NCBI GenBank assembly: GCA_023014485.1
Contig: JAJOZX010005777.1
Span: 226,001-290,000 of the forward strand
DNA: 64,000 bases
From: Bathynomus jamesi
Taxonomy: Eukaryota > Arthropoda > Malacostraca > Isopoda > Cirolanidae
Reading direction: 5' to 3'
In this document: piece by piece, positions 30,528 through 42,264 of the stretch
How the letters are laid out: the number at the start of each line of letters is the position of its first letter
Numbering within the stretch: the stretch's first letter is position 1
Notes under the pieces: generated by a model
What the model was told of the DNA's origin: nothing
The model's database searches: none
What the model saw: only the letters and a program-made list of their open reading frames with translations
Made by a program: the position numbers and the translations under genes

Positions 30528-31747
30528 GTGACAAGTTCTGTGACGCGGGTGCAGCGGAACTTTTGCGGAGAATATGGATGCAGAGATCCACCCGATAGAA
30601 AGATAACATCAAGAATTGTTGAAAAATTCCAAACCCAACGAAATGTAAGCAATCAACATAACGGTAATAGTGAGAGGCGACGATCCACGAGAACTGTGCA
30701 ACACGTAAATATGGTTCATGAAATTATTGCGCGCAGTCCGCAGAAGTCAATTCGACGTTTGTCAGAAGTATGTATTTCACAAACATTTGTGCATCGTATG
30801 CTTCGTACCGAATTAAAAAAAATTTCCTAACAAAATTCATTCACAAACTTCACTGACTAATGTTCAAAAACAAAAAACAAGTGGAATTCGCAACATGAAT
30901 GTTAGTTAGCAAAGCCGGAAGATCATCTCGAGTTTTTGAAACACATCTACTTCACTGACGAGTTATGTACATCTGTCTAGGGAGATTAATAAGCAAAACT
31001 TTCGTTACTGGGGAATTCATACTGGTGCTCCAATGCAGTTTCCACGTAGTGTTGCTAAACAACATAAAGGTCGCTGTTAGTTGGTATGGTGTAGTAGGTA
31101 CCTACTTCTTTGAGAATGAAACTGAAAAAGCAGTACTGGTAACGCAAAATTTATATCGTCAGATGCTACACGATTTCTGTTTACAACTAATTAGTTTGTC
31201 CTGTAAAAGAAATAATTGCATTACCCCAGATTCACGGTAGTTTTAGCAGGATGGAGCACATCCACACACTCCTTGTGAAACTCGCAACTTTTTGAGGAAG
31301 CATTTTTCCGGCGACTAATCTCTCTTCATGAGCCAGTGGAATGGTCCCCCCGTACTCACCTTATCTCACACCCCTGACTTTTTTTTATGGGGTTATATAA
31401 AAGACAGGATCTATTCTACCAAACCTAAGACACTCGAAGACCTAAAGACCAAAGCCTCTGACAGTGTTTCTTAACCTCTGGATCGCCAAGCCATTTTCAT
31501 TAGGTCATTAAATTGTCCCTAATCATTTTACCATTAATTATTTATTTTAGTATCTATTACGAGTGAACTGTTTGTAGGTCGCCGAGCCAGCCCAGCGACC
31601 CAGAATTTGAGTCGCGGCCTAAAAAGGTTAGAACCACTGGCCTACGAGGTAATCAACATCATCCCAGCTGAGCTATTTCCCAAAATTATGTCAAACATTT
31701 GTGTTAGGTTGAATATTGTGTTAGAAAAAAAATGCGATTACAACTGA
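30528..31747 (+). pseudogene. mariner-like transposase (relic C), interrupted by a MITE
   Basis: The N-terminal helix-turn-helix part is open (30528-30830), with YGCRDPPDRKI, IARSPQKSIRRLSEVCISQT and FVHRMLR. Downstream pieces in several frames show IYFTDELC (first Asp region), WYGVVGTYFFENE, QDGAHPHT (second Asp region), then DFFLWGYIKDRIYSTKPKTL. The C-terminal end is cut by a 178-bp hAT MITE (31462-31639) and resumes with YEVINIIPAELFPKI ... LEKKCDYN and a stop at 31747. The WYGVVG and DFFLWGY blocks place it in the mariner/DDxD group. Many stops make it an old relic. Confidence 0.82.
31462..31639. mobile_element. hAT-type MITE inside the mariner gene
   Basis: Inverted ends CAGTGTTTCTTAACCT (31462) and AGGTTAGAACCACTG (ending 31639) resemble Charlie-type hAT termini. 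The flanks GCCTCTGA (31454-31461) and GCCTACGA (31640-31647) agree at 6 of 8 positions, as expected for an aged 8-bp duplication. The interrupted reading frame continues on both sides. Confidence 0.85.
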
Positions 31748-31789
31748 ACATATTCTTTAATAGGTAATAATTAAGGTTAATAAACTCCA

Positions 31790-32557
31790 GTTTTATGTAC
31801 CTATCGCGTTTGCTTTGTGTCTAAATCTTTTTCTTAGTTTAGAACGTTTATTTAGAAATAGGGACTTGTTTTGAGGCACCTGGTGTGTGCGTGTAAAATA
31901 AATTTATATATATAAATAATAAAATAATAATAATCCTTATTTCTTATTTTAAATTAAATTTTGATTTGGAGGCAATAAAGAATTAAAAATCGAAATTAAG
32001 AATCATCATTTATAGTCACGAAATATTTCGAGGAGCGAAATAAACCTCTAAAAGTCGCCTTTTAATTACATTTTTATGACCACTTTCTTTGGATTCACGA
32101 ATGAAATTATAGTCGACATCTGGCATCTCGTTATCGATTGTTTTCGATGTTATTATGCATAAAAACGCGACTCCAGACTCTGAGGGCGACTGATGCATGC
32201 CTGGACATTTCGCTTTATTCTCGTTCCTTATAATAGGAAAGCGAAGGCAGATAGAGTGAGACCCAAGCTAAAATAGAGAGAGGCACGCAGATAGACAGGA
32301 AGCAGCAGTTACTCTTGCTGAATCTCAATGTACTGCGTCACTCATTACCCACACAGATCAAATTACCTGAAAATTTATTTCACTTTTTTTTTTTTAACGT
32401 GGCTCGGAAAAGGAGAGATTTTATTTACAATCGTAGCAAGTACTCTACATAAAAGTTGAATCACACTCCATTTGAGAGTTTTTGTCCTATTTAAAGAAAC
32501 GATGAATAACTTTTTACATCTTTCACAGAATATACTTTTTTTACATCTTTTTTCATA
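31790..32557. other. intergenic, nothing recognised
   Basis: AT-rich with short poly-A/T runs. I see no repeat ends or family-like coding sequence. Confidence 0.5.
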
Positions 32558-32559
32558 TA

Positions 32560-33254
32560 CAGGGTGTCTCAAAAGTCACTATCTATTTCGGTGACATTAG
32601 ATGTTTTTTTAAAAAATGCCATGCTGGCATAAAGATATGTACTTCTGGTGCAAATTTGTGTATTTAAAAAAGTTAATTGGTTTATTTCGAATTTTGTGTA
32701 ATTTATAAATTTTCCATTTCAGACCCATCTTGACATGCTTGAACAATTCCTCGAACCTCAACTTCTTACAGATGGCATTCTTAACACAGTAGTTTTTCAG
32801 CAGGATGGAGCAGTGGAGCACCGTGCCATTATGCAATAATTGTTCGTGATTATCTTGACAGACGCTTCCCCGGTCGCTGGATTGGTCGTGGAGGAACACA
32901 ACCATGGGCAGCACGTTCACCCGATTTAACACCATTAGATTTTTTCGCCTGGGTTTCATTAAGTCTAAGGTGTACACTGGTAGAAGAATTAGTGATGTAG
33001 CCGAACTTCGAAATCGTATTACCGATGCAGTTCAGAAAATAATACCTCAAATGCTGGAAAGTGTGTTCCGGGAAACAACTTATCGCTTTGAGCTCTGTAG
33101 AGACACTGATGGTCGCCATGTGGAGACAGATAAATAAATAGCACTAATTCTTTGTGGCACTTACTTTGAAATAAATATATTTTTCATGTCTTAAACCAGT
33201 TTTTCGTAATTCCCATTATTTTTCAAAATAGATAGTGACTTTTGAGACACCCTG
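32560..33254 (+). mobile_element. mariner deletion derivative (relic A) with 29-bp inverted ends
   Basis: The ends are CAGGGTGTCTCAAAAGTCAC... and its exact inverse over about 29 bp, with TA on both sides (32558-32559 and 33255-33256). Inside, plus-strand relics of the transposase C-terminal half are readable in two frames: VFQQDGAV, then [20 protein letters not shown], and a final open part, AELRNRITDAVQKIIPQM ... HVETDK, with a stop at about 33137. The N-terminal half is gone. Confidence 0.9.
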
Positions 33255-33262
33255 TATATATA

Positions 33263-34247
33263 CAGGGTGTCCCCAAAAAAACTATATACTCTTTATAGCA
33301 TCATATATTTTATAATTTTAAAAAAACCAAACAATATATTGTTATAGCAATTGCCAATGAAAGATAAATTAGTAATCTAAGTGATCAAAATGTTATAGCG
33401 AGTTGTTTGCATATAAAATTTAATTAACTACGCCAAGTGCTCAAGATGTTCTCCGGCGGCATGAATGCACTTTTGAATGCGTCGACTAACTGATTCGCAG
33501 ACATGGACTAATGTGGATGCTGTGATGGTCCCGCACTTTTCCCTAATTGTATCCTTAAGATGTTCGAGTGTTGCAGGTCTTGTACCATAAACTGCATCTT
33601 TCAGGTAGCCACACAAGTAAAAATCAAGTGGAGTCAAGTCCGGTGAACGTGGAGGATACTCAACGCTTCCTCTTCGTCCTATCCAACGGTTAGGCAACGT
33701 TTCATCGAGGTACCTTCTGACATCACAATGATAATGAGGGGGGGCTCCATCTTGTTGAAAGTAAAAGTCGTCGTTTCCAAACAACTTCCGAACTGCAGGT
33801 ATAATTTCTGTCCGCATGTCGAGATATGCGGCACCGGTAACTGTCCCATTAAAGAAAAATGGTCCAACCAAACCCCTGGATGATAAACCACACCATGCTG
33901 TTAATCCTGGTAAATTAACATGTTTATCCACATAAACGTGTGGATTATCAAGTGACCAGTACCTGCAGTTGTGTCGATTTACTGTGCCATTCAGCTTGAA
34001 GGTAGCTTCATCAGACCACACGATTTTGTTGTATTGAAAGTGCATTCATGCCGCCGGAGAACATTTTGAGCACTTGGCGTAGTTAATTAAATTTTATATG
34101 CAAACAACTCGCTATAACATTTTGATCACTTATATTACTAATTTACCTTTCATTGGCAATTGCTATAACAATATATTGTTTGGTTTTTTTTTAAATTATA
34201 AAATATATGATGTTATAAAGAGTATATAGTTTTTTTGGGACACCCTA
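33263..34247 (-). mobile_element. mariner element (relic B) with unusually long inverted ends
   Basis: The ends are CAGGGTGTCCCCAAAAAAAC (33263) and GGGACACCCTA (ending 34247), flanked by TA. The inverted similarity continues for about 210 bp from each end, far longer than the ~30 bp usual for mariners. On the left side it includes the last codons and stop of the transposase. The 5' end therefore looks like an inverted copy of the 3' end that replaced the original one. Confidence 0.9.
33428..34045 (-). pseudogene. mariner DD41D transposase, N-terminally truncated but open
   Basis: The frame is open for 205 aa and starts inside the right inverted end. [11 protein letters not shown] has the first Asp, [13 protein letters not shown] the second and [11 protein letters not shown] the third. 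I count 41 residues between the second and third Asp, so DD41D (the group called rosa/Visitor). RWIGRRG and [11 protein letters not shown] are also present. The helix-turn-helix DNA-binding half is missing, lost when the 5' end was replaced by an inverted copy of the 3' end. It cannot bind its ends on its own. Confidence 0.9.
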
Positions 34248-34569
34248 TATAATATATATGTGGTGCTTAATTTTTAATTTCGAAGTTCGGTTCTTTAAAA
34301 GCTCTCATCCCTTTATTTTGTTCCATTATACATAAAAATTGTTCGTTGCTAATTTCGAGTAAATCAGATCATATTTTGGGGTTGCTCAATGAGGTTAAAG
34401 TTATAGAAAACGGTCCGTGCGTCTCGGCAAACTCGTTCAAACCAGTTTATTCTTTTTTGTATGTAGTCAGTTAGTTTAGCGGTGATCTCGAAAAGTATCG
34501 GGTGGGTTTTGACCATCTTCGGTTCTCGCAATTTTGTCATTAACACCGTTTTTCCCACAGGTGTGAAAA

Positions 34570-36770
34570 TGGCTCAAGTTCACAGAACAAGGAGCGAGAC
34601 ATCACTGTGGTTGATAGGCCAAGAAGAAAATTAAATGACGAAATTGCCTTCTGATAGGCGAGTGTTGAACGTTTTCTTTTATCATTACAAAATATTGAGA
34701 AAGATGGTTCGTGAAAGCTCAAAGGAGACTGGTGTTTTGGGACAAGCCTGGAATTCCGATTCGTCCGGAGCAGCATGACCACTAAATTCGAACAATCTAG
34801 TTGAAAAATGGATAAAACTGAAGAAGAACGTCAATAGGAACATCGAAACGCAGCGATCAAATAAAGCGAAGTTTGTTGATAATCTCGACTACCTTTTTAG
34901 TATCATCCACACGGATGCTCTGAACTTGATCGAGATCCAAGAGGACAGAAACCTTTCTTCTTGCTCAGAGGGAAAAAGAACGCCGTGGGTACATAGGCCA
35001 GGTGGATAAAGCTTTTGCCTCTAAGGAATCTAGAACAATGAAGAGAAAAAGAGGCAAGTTTAGAAAGGAAGTGGCGTGGTAAGCAGGAGAAACTGGCCTT
35101 AAGTAGGTACGTCACCCTGCAATCAACGAGTAGAAGCAGTGATGATGATAGAAGAGATATTGGAGGAACAACGTCCTCTAATCCTGATAAGGGCGCAAAA
35201 ACATCATCACTATCGGTCTGACAGCAGCATTGGGCGAAACAAAGCTGGGCGACCGGAAGGTGACTTTTGTTCTGGCTGCTACGGCTCAAAGCCTTGGCAA
35301 TAAAATGGAGGAGACGAACATCAACCGTTCCTCTCTATTCGATGAGCTCGAGAACGAATCCGCGCAGAACTTGTCAGGAATTTAAAAGAACAGTTAGGGT
35401 CGACAATCACACTTGTCCATTAGGATGGCAAGTTCCTCAATTATCTTACAGGAAAAGAGCAGGTGGACCTACTGCCGGTCATCCTGTCTGGAGCGGGAAT
35501 AAACCAACTGCTTGGTGTGCCTAAACTGCCTTCAATCAGTGAGGAGGCCCAAGATTCAGCAGTGGCTCATATTTTTTTTTTTTTTTGAAGAGTGGGAAGT
35601 CACTGGTCATGTAAAGGCCGTATGCTTCGACACAACAGCGAGCAACACAGGACACAGAAACGGAACGAGCGTGCTAATGGAGCAGAAGTTGGAGAAGGTT
35701 CTTCTGCAGTTAGCAGGAACTCGGAACTTGGGATTTATCCTGGCATGCATTTTCAAGGAGAGCATGGGACTCCTCTGGTCCAGACGTCGCCATCTTCAAG
35801 CGGCTCTACCAATCTTGGAAAATCTTCGATCAAACCAGGTACGAAACTAGAGCTGGCCATGAAGCAGGAACAAGCGCCTTGGAAAATGACAAGGAGTGTG
35901 TGATCGCGTTTGCCACGAGCCAACTTCAGATTAGTCAACCCAGAGATGATTATCACGAGTTCCTTGAGCTGGCCATAATCTTCCTTCGAGGCGTACCTCC
36001 CGTGGCGTGCGATTTCTAGTTCCTGGGACCCTACACCATACGAGATGAATGCCCACAGCACTGTACGCCTTCAAAATCTTGATGTTCCGGGGACAATTTC
36101 AGTTCACTAAGCGGAAAGAGAGGGGGCTCCCGTGACATCTACATCTTCGTTGTCAGGGTCTACCTCAAGGTATGATTCACGGCCCCTCTCGCCGTTTCTG
36201 CCCCCAACAACGACATCATCTTTCAACTCCTTGTTAAGTATGAAAAAGAGAATATTGCCCTCTCCAAAGTTGCCTACAATAAATTTGCAGGACACCTGAG
36301 GTATCTGAGCGAGAAACTCGTCGGGGTGACATTCTTTGATCCAACTGCGTCAACGGAGCTCAAGTGAGCAATGTTGAAGGTCCTAATGAGAAAGATGCAT
36401 GGATGAACCCCTAAACTCTATCCAACTGGACGTAAGGAAATCTGGAGACATGACAATTGACAACTTCGTCACCAGGAACACGAGGGAGCTCTTCCATTGC
36501 CTCGGCATTCCAATTAGATTCCTGGATTCTGACCCCGAGTCATGGGGACTCAAGAGAAGATTTAGAGAGGGTCTGGAGACGCCTCACTACTCGAGAGTGG
36601 TGAACGACAATGCCGAAAGGGCTGCGGCCCACACTGAAGAATACAATGCCATCATATCGAAGGAGGAAGATCAGAAGCAATACTCGCTTCAGGTTGTACA
36701 AGACCACCAACGGCGCTTCCCAGACAGTAAGAAAGAATCGATGACCAGGCAACAATGAGTCGCTGGCGAC
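34570..36770 (+). pseudogene. family 1 (hAT-like) transposon protein, copy 4, strongly decayed
   Basis: This is the plus-strand relic of the same protein as at 8099-10320. It begins at about 34570 (MAQVHRTRS, after a TTTCCCACAG acceptor-like site). Readable blocks are LVHLDGKFLN (about 35415), VDLLPVILSG, LLGVPKLPSISEEAQDSAV, VCFDTTASNTG (about 35620), ARSTTYHEF-like remnants, and then an open C-terminal part (36399-36758): NFVTRNTRELFHCLGIPI, VVNDNAERAAAHTEEYN. A T-rich insertion sits at about 35570. I could not find its TAGGGTG ends, so it may be truncated. Confidence 0.7.
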
Positions 36771-36971
36771 CACGATACCCCGGTCAACGAGCGGGTAATA
36801 CCCAGTTGCCCACCGACGAACTAGGGGGAGGGGAACCTAGATGCCATTGAATACTTCGAAAGCAAAAGCAATAAAATTTCATATTGGTTATATGGTTACG
36901 ACCGTTTTCTATCTGGGTATAAACTTAATCATTGAACAAAAATTTGAACCTCACTGACTGCTCCCAAATTA

Positions 36972-39406
36972 CACTGGTCAACAACAATTTTGTCACAAGG
37001 GTTTTGATGGGTGTTCTAAGTGTACTTTTTCATGCTGAATCTAAATATGAAATCAGATTTTTTCTATCAGGCTTAGTTTACTTGTGACGCTATGTTCATT
37101 TTTTCCTCATTTAGCATGATCACCGGATAAAAAAATAACAACATATTATATATAATTAAGTATATAACAATATTATAATATAAAACATTATAAAAATAAT
37201 AAATAATATATTATATTAATTAATATAACTATAATAAAATATATTAATATTAATATATATGTTGTATTAATTTTTCTGTAAAATTAGTACAATTTATTCC
37301 TTTGGGAAGAAAGTTCTGATAATGCTGGCAGGATAAATTTGGTCGGAGCAGCAGACTGTGCAGGTTGAAACATGTTTGTACCTGTTCAGACATGAGCCTA
37401 GTTTCTGTGTGTAGAGCAGCTCCAAGTCAGTCTGCTTGTAAATGTCACAGTGTTAACAGCTAGTGTCTGTTGCTTCTTGTTAATTTTACACCAGTGTTGT
37501 ATTCATATAGATGTTTTGTAATGCCGCGGAACTGTCTGAATCATCCTAATTCCTTTTGTTATGTATGTGGTGATCTAACTTTACAATCCCAGAAACGTAA
37601 CTTTACACCATTAGTAAAAAAAATGCTATGAACTTTATTTCGGATGTAAAGTAGGCGATCAGGACAAGAGTTGGGCCCCTCACATTTGTTGTGTGACATG
37701 TGTAAGACTACTTACAGGATGGCTAAACGGTTCACGTCACATGCCATTTGATATTCCAATGATTTGGAGGGAACCCAAAGATCACACAACAGACTGCTAT
37801 TTCTGCCTGGTAAATACAAAGGGGATCACTTCAAAAACAAAGAGCCTTATGAAATACCCTAATCTACCGTCTGCAATGAGACCAGTTCCCCACAGTGCTC
37901 AACTTCCAGTACCAAATCCTCCTGAACATGTAAGTTTAAGTGATGAGGAATCAAACGTAGCTGTAGCATATCACGAGGAAAAAGATGAAGACATTTCTGA
38001 TCCAACATTCCAGGCTACCTGTTCCTCCAATGAATCACATTTACTGTCACAAGGAGATCTAAATGACCTAGTTCGTGATTTGAAATTATCTAAGAAGCAG
38101 GCTGAACTTTTAGGTTCAAGATTAAAGGGTTGGAATCTACTGCAACGTGACACTAAAGTTTGTTTTTTCCGCAGCCGCCATGATGAATTCAAAGAATGGT
38201 TCTCCCATGAAGATGGACTTGTGTTTTGTAAAGATGTTAATTCAGTCATGGGGGCTCTTGGTCATGAACATAACGTGGATGAGTGGCGATTGTTCATTGA
38301 CTCCTCAAAAGTCAGCTTGAAAGCAGTCCTTCTTCACAACGGAAATAAATTTCCTTCTGTACCTATTGCACATGCTGCAAACATGAAAGAGTCATACGAC
38401 AACATGAAGTTGCTTTTAGAAAAGTTTCAGTATCAGAAATATAAGTGGAGTATCTGTGGAGATCTGAAGGTCATTGCACTTTTGCTAGGGTTGCAGCTAG
38501 GTTACACCAAGTACTGTTGTTTTTTATGTGAGTGGGACAGTAGGGACAAGCAAAACCACTACGTTAAGAAGGATTGGCCAAAACGCACCTCACTTGTTCC
38601 AGGCAAGAAAAATGTTGTGAATAGTTCACTTGTTGACCCTGAGAAAGTGTACCTTCCTCCTTTGCATATCAAGCTTGGACTTATGAAAAACTTTGTTAAA
38701 GCGATGGATAAAGTGCAAACAGGATTCACATACTTGAGAAATAAGTTTCCCCGGATCAGTGATGCCAAGATTAAAGAAGGCATTTTTGTAGGCCCTCAGA
38801 TCAGAGAATTGTTAAGAGATGAGAGATTTGAAGGAGAGTTGAATGAAGTTGAGAAAGCTGCGTGGCAGAGTTTCAAAAGTGTCTGCACAAATGTTTTGGG
38901 AAATCACAAGGCCGAAAACTATCCTGAAATAGTAGGAGATCTTCTTAAGTCTTACCAAGCAATGGGGTGCAATATGTCATTAAAGGTTCATTTCTTGGAC
39001 TCTCACTTGGACTTTTTTCCGGAAAACCTGGGTGCGGTAAGCGACGAACATGGTGAGCGTTTTCATCAGGATATTTCTGCCATGGAAAACCGTTACCAAG
39101 GCAAATGGAGCCCCAGTATGCTGGCTGACTATTGCTGGACTCTTAAAGAGACATGCCTGAGGCAAAGCACAGCAGAAAATCAAAACAAGCTACTTTTTAA
39201 ACTACAGGTATGTCTTTTCGATCATATTTTAATAAGTATGTAACTATATGGGTTTTTAAAAATTAAATTGCATGTCACACAAAACCAGACCTGATAGAGA
39301 AATTTTACAAACTTATTTGGATTCAGCACAGAAAATATTATAAGAATAAGGTATTTTCATTCTTGGGACATTGGGACACGAAAAAATTTTTTTTTGTTGC
39401 CCAGCG
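36972..39406 (+). mobile_element. DNA transposon of family 2 (CACTGGT termini), copy B
   Basis: The left end (36972) starts CACTGGTCAACAACAATTTT and the right end is the inverse of CGCTGGGCAACAAAAAAAAA (ending 39406). Inward, both ends share TGCTGAATCTAAATA / TGCTGAATCCAAATA, TCTATCAGG and a TGTGAC block, in inverted orientation, over roughly 150 bp. Length is 2435 bp. The flanks AAATTA | and | AAATCT suggest at most a short or decayed target duplication. A single gene fills the element. Confidence 0.75.
37521..39200 (+). pseudogene. family 2 transposon protein, copy B, near-intact and intronless
   Basis: About 560 aa. It starts MPRNCLNHPNSFCYVCGDL. A one-base length change in an A-run (37616-37623) shifts the frame before YFGCKVGDQDKSWAPHICC. 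From there it is open (37693 onward). The Cys pairs continue (CCVTC, DCYFC). Then come YPNLPSAMRPVPH, an acidic linker, LNDLVRDLKLSKKQAELLGS, FIDSSKVSLKAVLLHNGN, WSICGDLKVIALLLG, YCCFLCEWDSR, LPPLHIKLGLMKNF, FPENLG, EHGERFHQDI and MLADYCWTLK. A second shift near 39150 moves the true C-terminus (EAKHSRKSKQATF) to another frame, ending at 39200. FIDSS-, CGDLK- and GERFH- could supply Asp-Asp-Glu of an RNase-H fold, which is inference. I know the family only as an uncharacterised arthropod protein. Confidence 0.72.
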
Positions 39407-39508
39407 AAATCTTGCTAAAATTATTTTAACAGAATTAGGGGGCGAGAACTTTAGAATATAGAACTTCGAAATTCGCTTATACTCCTGAGGATCACCCTAA
39501 CGCGCGCG

Positions 39509-39561
<53 letters not shown>

Positions 39562-39588
39562 TACACGGAATTATTAAATACAACGGGT

Positions 39589-39622
<34 letters not shown>

Positions 39623-39837
39623 TGAAAAGTGAAAAGGAGAAGTGCGTTTTTAAGTTATGAAAGAGTGGAACAAAATTACTGAAGGTTTTTCAACCATCAA
39701 CTGAATAGGTCACAATGTAAAATAACAAAATTCAGGAACGCAATACTTTCTCAAATTTAATATTTCGACAAATTTTCGCACGACTGAAACACATTTACCC
39801 TGCCCTTTAAAAATGTTATCTCAACTGCAAAAATCTT

Positions 39838-39932
<95 letters not shown>

Positions 39933-40437
39933 TATAATTAATAAGACCGATTGTGTGTTGTTAACAAAAATAACTTTCCTCGTTCAACGAACGTCCAAAA
40001 TACCACCGACGCATAAAAAAGCGCATGCGCAGATTGAACATACACGCATTTAAACAAGAAACGCACGAACCCTATGCACTCTTAACAAATCCACGCATGC
40101 GCGCTGCAAGGCTGAAATAAAAAAAAACCATCCTCTCCCATGCATGCGACACAACAAGAGATCTTTCGCTCGTCTGTAAGAAGCGTCAGAAGAAATGTCT
40201 TCCCTTGGGCAGTTCCATAAACACCCTATACTTAAACGACTTCCAGGAAATTCCAGGCAACCGAAGCAAAAAATATTACCAAAGGCTACTCAAAAAAGAA
40301 AAGAATTTTTATAAAAGAATGCAGTCCCAATATTATTTAGAATGTTGCATTACATCGTTTATATATCATTACGAGTCATCGCTGGCGTATGTCGTGCTTT
40401 GTAGATTTTAATGGTTTACATTATATATATATATATA

Positions 40438-40494
<57 letters not shown>

Positions 40495-41117
40495 CGCGCG
40501 CGCGGCCGAAATTTAATGAGTTTTTTTATTATTACAAAAAGAAAAAAGTTCTTTCAATAATCGTCTACATACGTACCTATACTTTTCACAAAAATTTTAA
40601 TATTAAAATCTAAAGTATATGTATAAAGTGGACAAGATTTACGCATTTTCTCTCTCACTAATAATAATAATTAGTTTGGAAATGAATTACTTCCGCTTCC
40701 AATCCAATTACGAGAGCGAGTTTCCTCCTCCTTCCAACTAACGTACAATGTCGATACATTAACAGCAATCGCCGAGGACCGTGCTTAGTTCACGAGTCCA
40801 CCGTCAGAGTCGCCTATAATAAAAAAAACAGACATCATTCTTACGGAATGAACGTTTAAATTCGCGGATCTTGCACGCGCATGTACACCCGCGAACGCAG
40901 TGACTACATATAGTGTCTATTTCAACCAGTGCTTTCGCGGGTCCTGCCTCAGTATCGTACGTGCCTATGCAGTGCCACCTACCCCCGTCATCTATCCAGA
41001 TGAAAAGAAGTGAGCCGAATATTGGGTAGTAAGTCTTCGTTATCAGTAACTTACGTAATGTATAATTTAAAATATTTCCTAAATGCTCACTATATATATA
41101 TATATATATATATATAA
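39407..41117. other. microsatellite-rich spacer, no gene
   Basis: Simple repeats are (CA)n(TA)n at about 39504-39558, poly(A) at about 39589-39620, (AC)n(TA)n at about 39838-39932, (TA)n(GT)n(GC)n at about 40420-40503 and (TA)n at about 41092-41116. Nothing else recognised. Confidence 0.7.
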
Positions 41118-41475
41118 AGAGTGTAACAGAAGTCGTTACTCATATTAAATGTTCGAATCGCCTACCAGAAAGCCGTTTACGCGCGTTCATTCCAGTAAGT
41201 ATGCTGGATCCAACAATGGATAACAAATTCTCACTAATTTTGACGCATTCCTCGTAAATTCTTTTCTTCAAGTGGTCAATGGTGAATAGTGATAATGAAT
41301 AAACTACCAACTTGAGATGTCCCCGAAGGAAAAAAATCTAGTGACGTCAGATCAATGAAGATTCGATAAAGTATCTTAAAAATATGGACTTTTGTTAAGT
41401 GCAATTAAATTTCTGGTATCCAATATTTAATTCAGTAAAATAAATATCCTATGAATAAAGACTTTTGCTACACCA
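41118..41475 (-). mobile_element. mariner deletion derivative (relic D)
   Basis: The ends read GAGTGTAACAGAAGTC (left) and, inverted, GGTGTAGCAAAAGTC (right), both against TA tracts. The minus strand keeps only the transposase C-terminus: DLTSLDFFPSG in one frame and HLKKRIYEECVKISENLL ... RRFEHLI with a stop in another. Confidence 0.75.
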
Positions 41476-41482
41476 TATATAT

Positions 41483-41614
41483 GATGTAAAACCACAAGGA
41501 AAAAGAAAAATGATTCCAAGTCCTTTCGTGTATTCAGAAGTACACCTCGTCAGGGAATGACGAATACACGAAAGGACTTGGAATCATTGTTCTTTTTCCT
41601 TGTGAGCTTACATC
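41483..41614. repeat. 132-bp fold-back repeat with a hammerhead-like motif
   Basis: Arms 41483-41535 and 41562-41614 are inverted copies (about 90 percent identical) around a 26-bp centre. On the minus strand the centre reads CTGACGAG, a 5-bp stem GTGTA...TACAC, then GAAA. That resembles a hammerhead ribozyme core with stem II. Confidence 0.7.
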
Positions 41615-41657
41615 ATTCATTCATTCATTTCACTTGTTTAATTGTGAAATTCATCCC

Positions 41658-41689
<32 letters not shown>

Positions 41690-42069
41690 ATATATAAACA
41701 AAACAAACATCAGCGAGTAGATTAAAAGAGGCCAACCAATTTTACCTTATAATGTAAAAAAGGGTCTCTCATAAAATTAATGCTTTGAAAATGCAATGCA
41801 CACAGGAAGTCTGTACCTAAAAAATAAATTAAAAAACCAAACAAAAGTCCAAAAACAACGTTATACGCGCAATGTTACATCCAGGACGATAAAAAACTAG
41901 TTTAATAAATAAATTGACAACAAAGTACTAATTATTGAAGTTAATAATCCCGATAAACATCGATAACGGCGATTGTACTCGTAATATAGTAAAAAAAATA
42001 TTTATTAACATCGTACATGATTTATTTTTCAATTCATAGCAATTATAAAATGAACATATTGTAATATTT

Positions 42070-42165
42070 GTATTTTGGTTCTCTTCTTCTCTTTCTATAT
42101 GGGGGGAGGGGGAGGTGCGCTTTAGCGGGTGTTCGCCCTTGGCCCGTCTTCCCTGCATAAAAATA
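42070..42165 (+). mobile_element. 5'-truncated 3' end of the jockey-like retrotransposon
   Basis: TTTTGGTTCTCTTCTTCT ... GGCCCGTCTTCCCTGCATAA matches the 3' end of the element at 52978-57830 (about 57768-57836). Both end in GCATAAAAA. A truncated 3' end is the normal product of incomplete reverse transcription. Confidence 0.65.
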
Positions 42166-42221
42166 AAATCAGTGTATTTATACAAGGTATAAAAAAATAT
42201 AATTTCAGGACCTCATCAAGA

Positions 42222-42261
<40 letters not shown>

Positions 42262-42264
<3 letters not shown>

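Noticed and set aside
32609..33119. Minus-strand frames inside mariner relic A
   Set aside because: The transposase blocks RWIGRGG and [10 protein letters not shown] read on the plus strand, so these are shadows.
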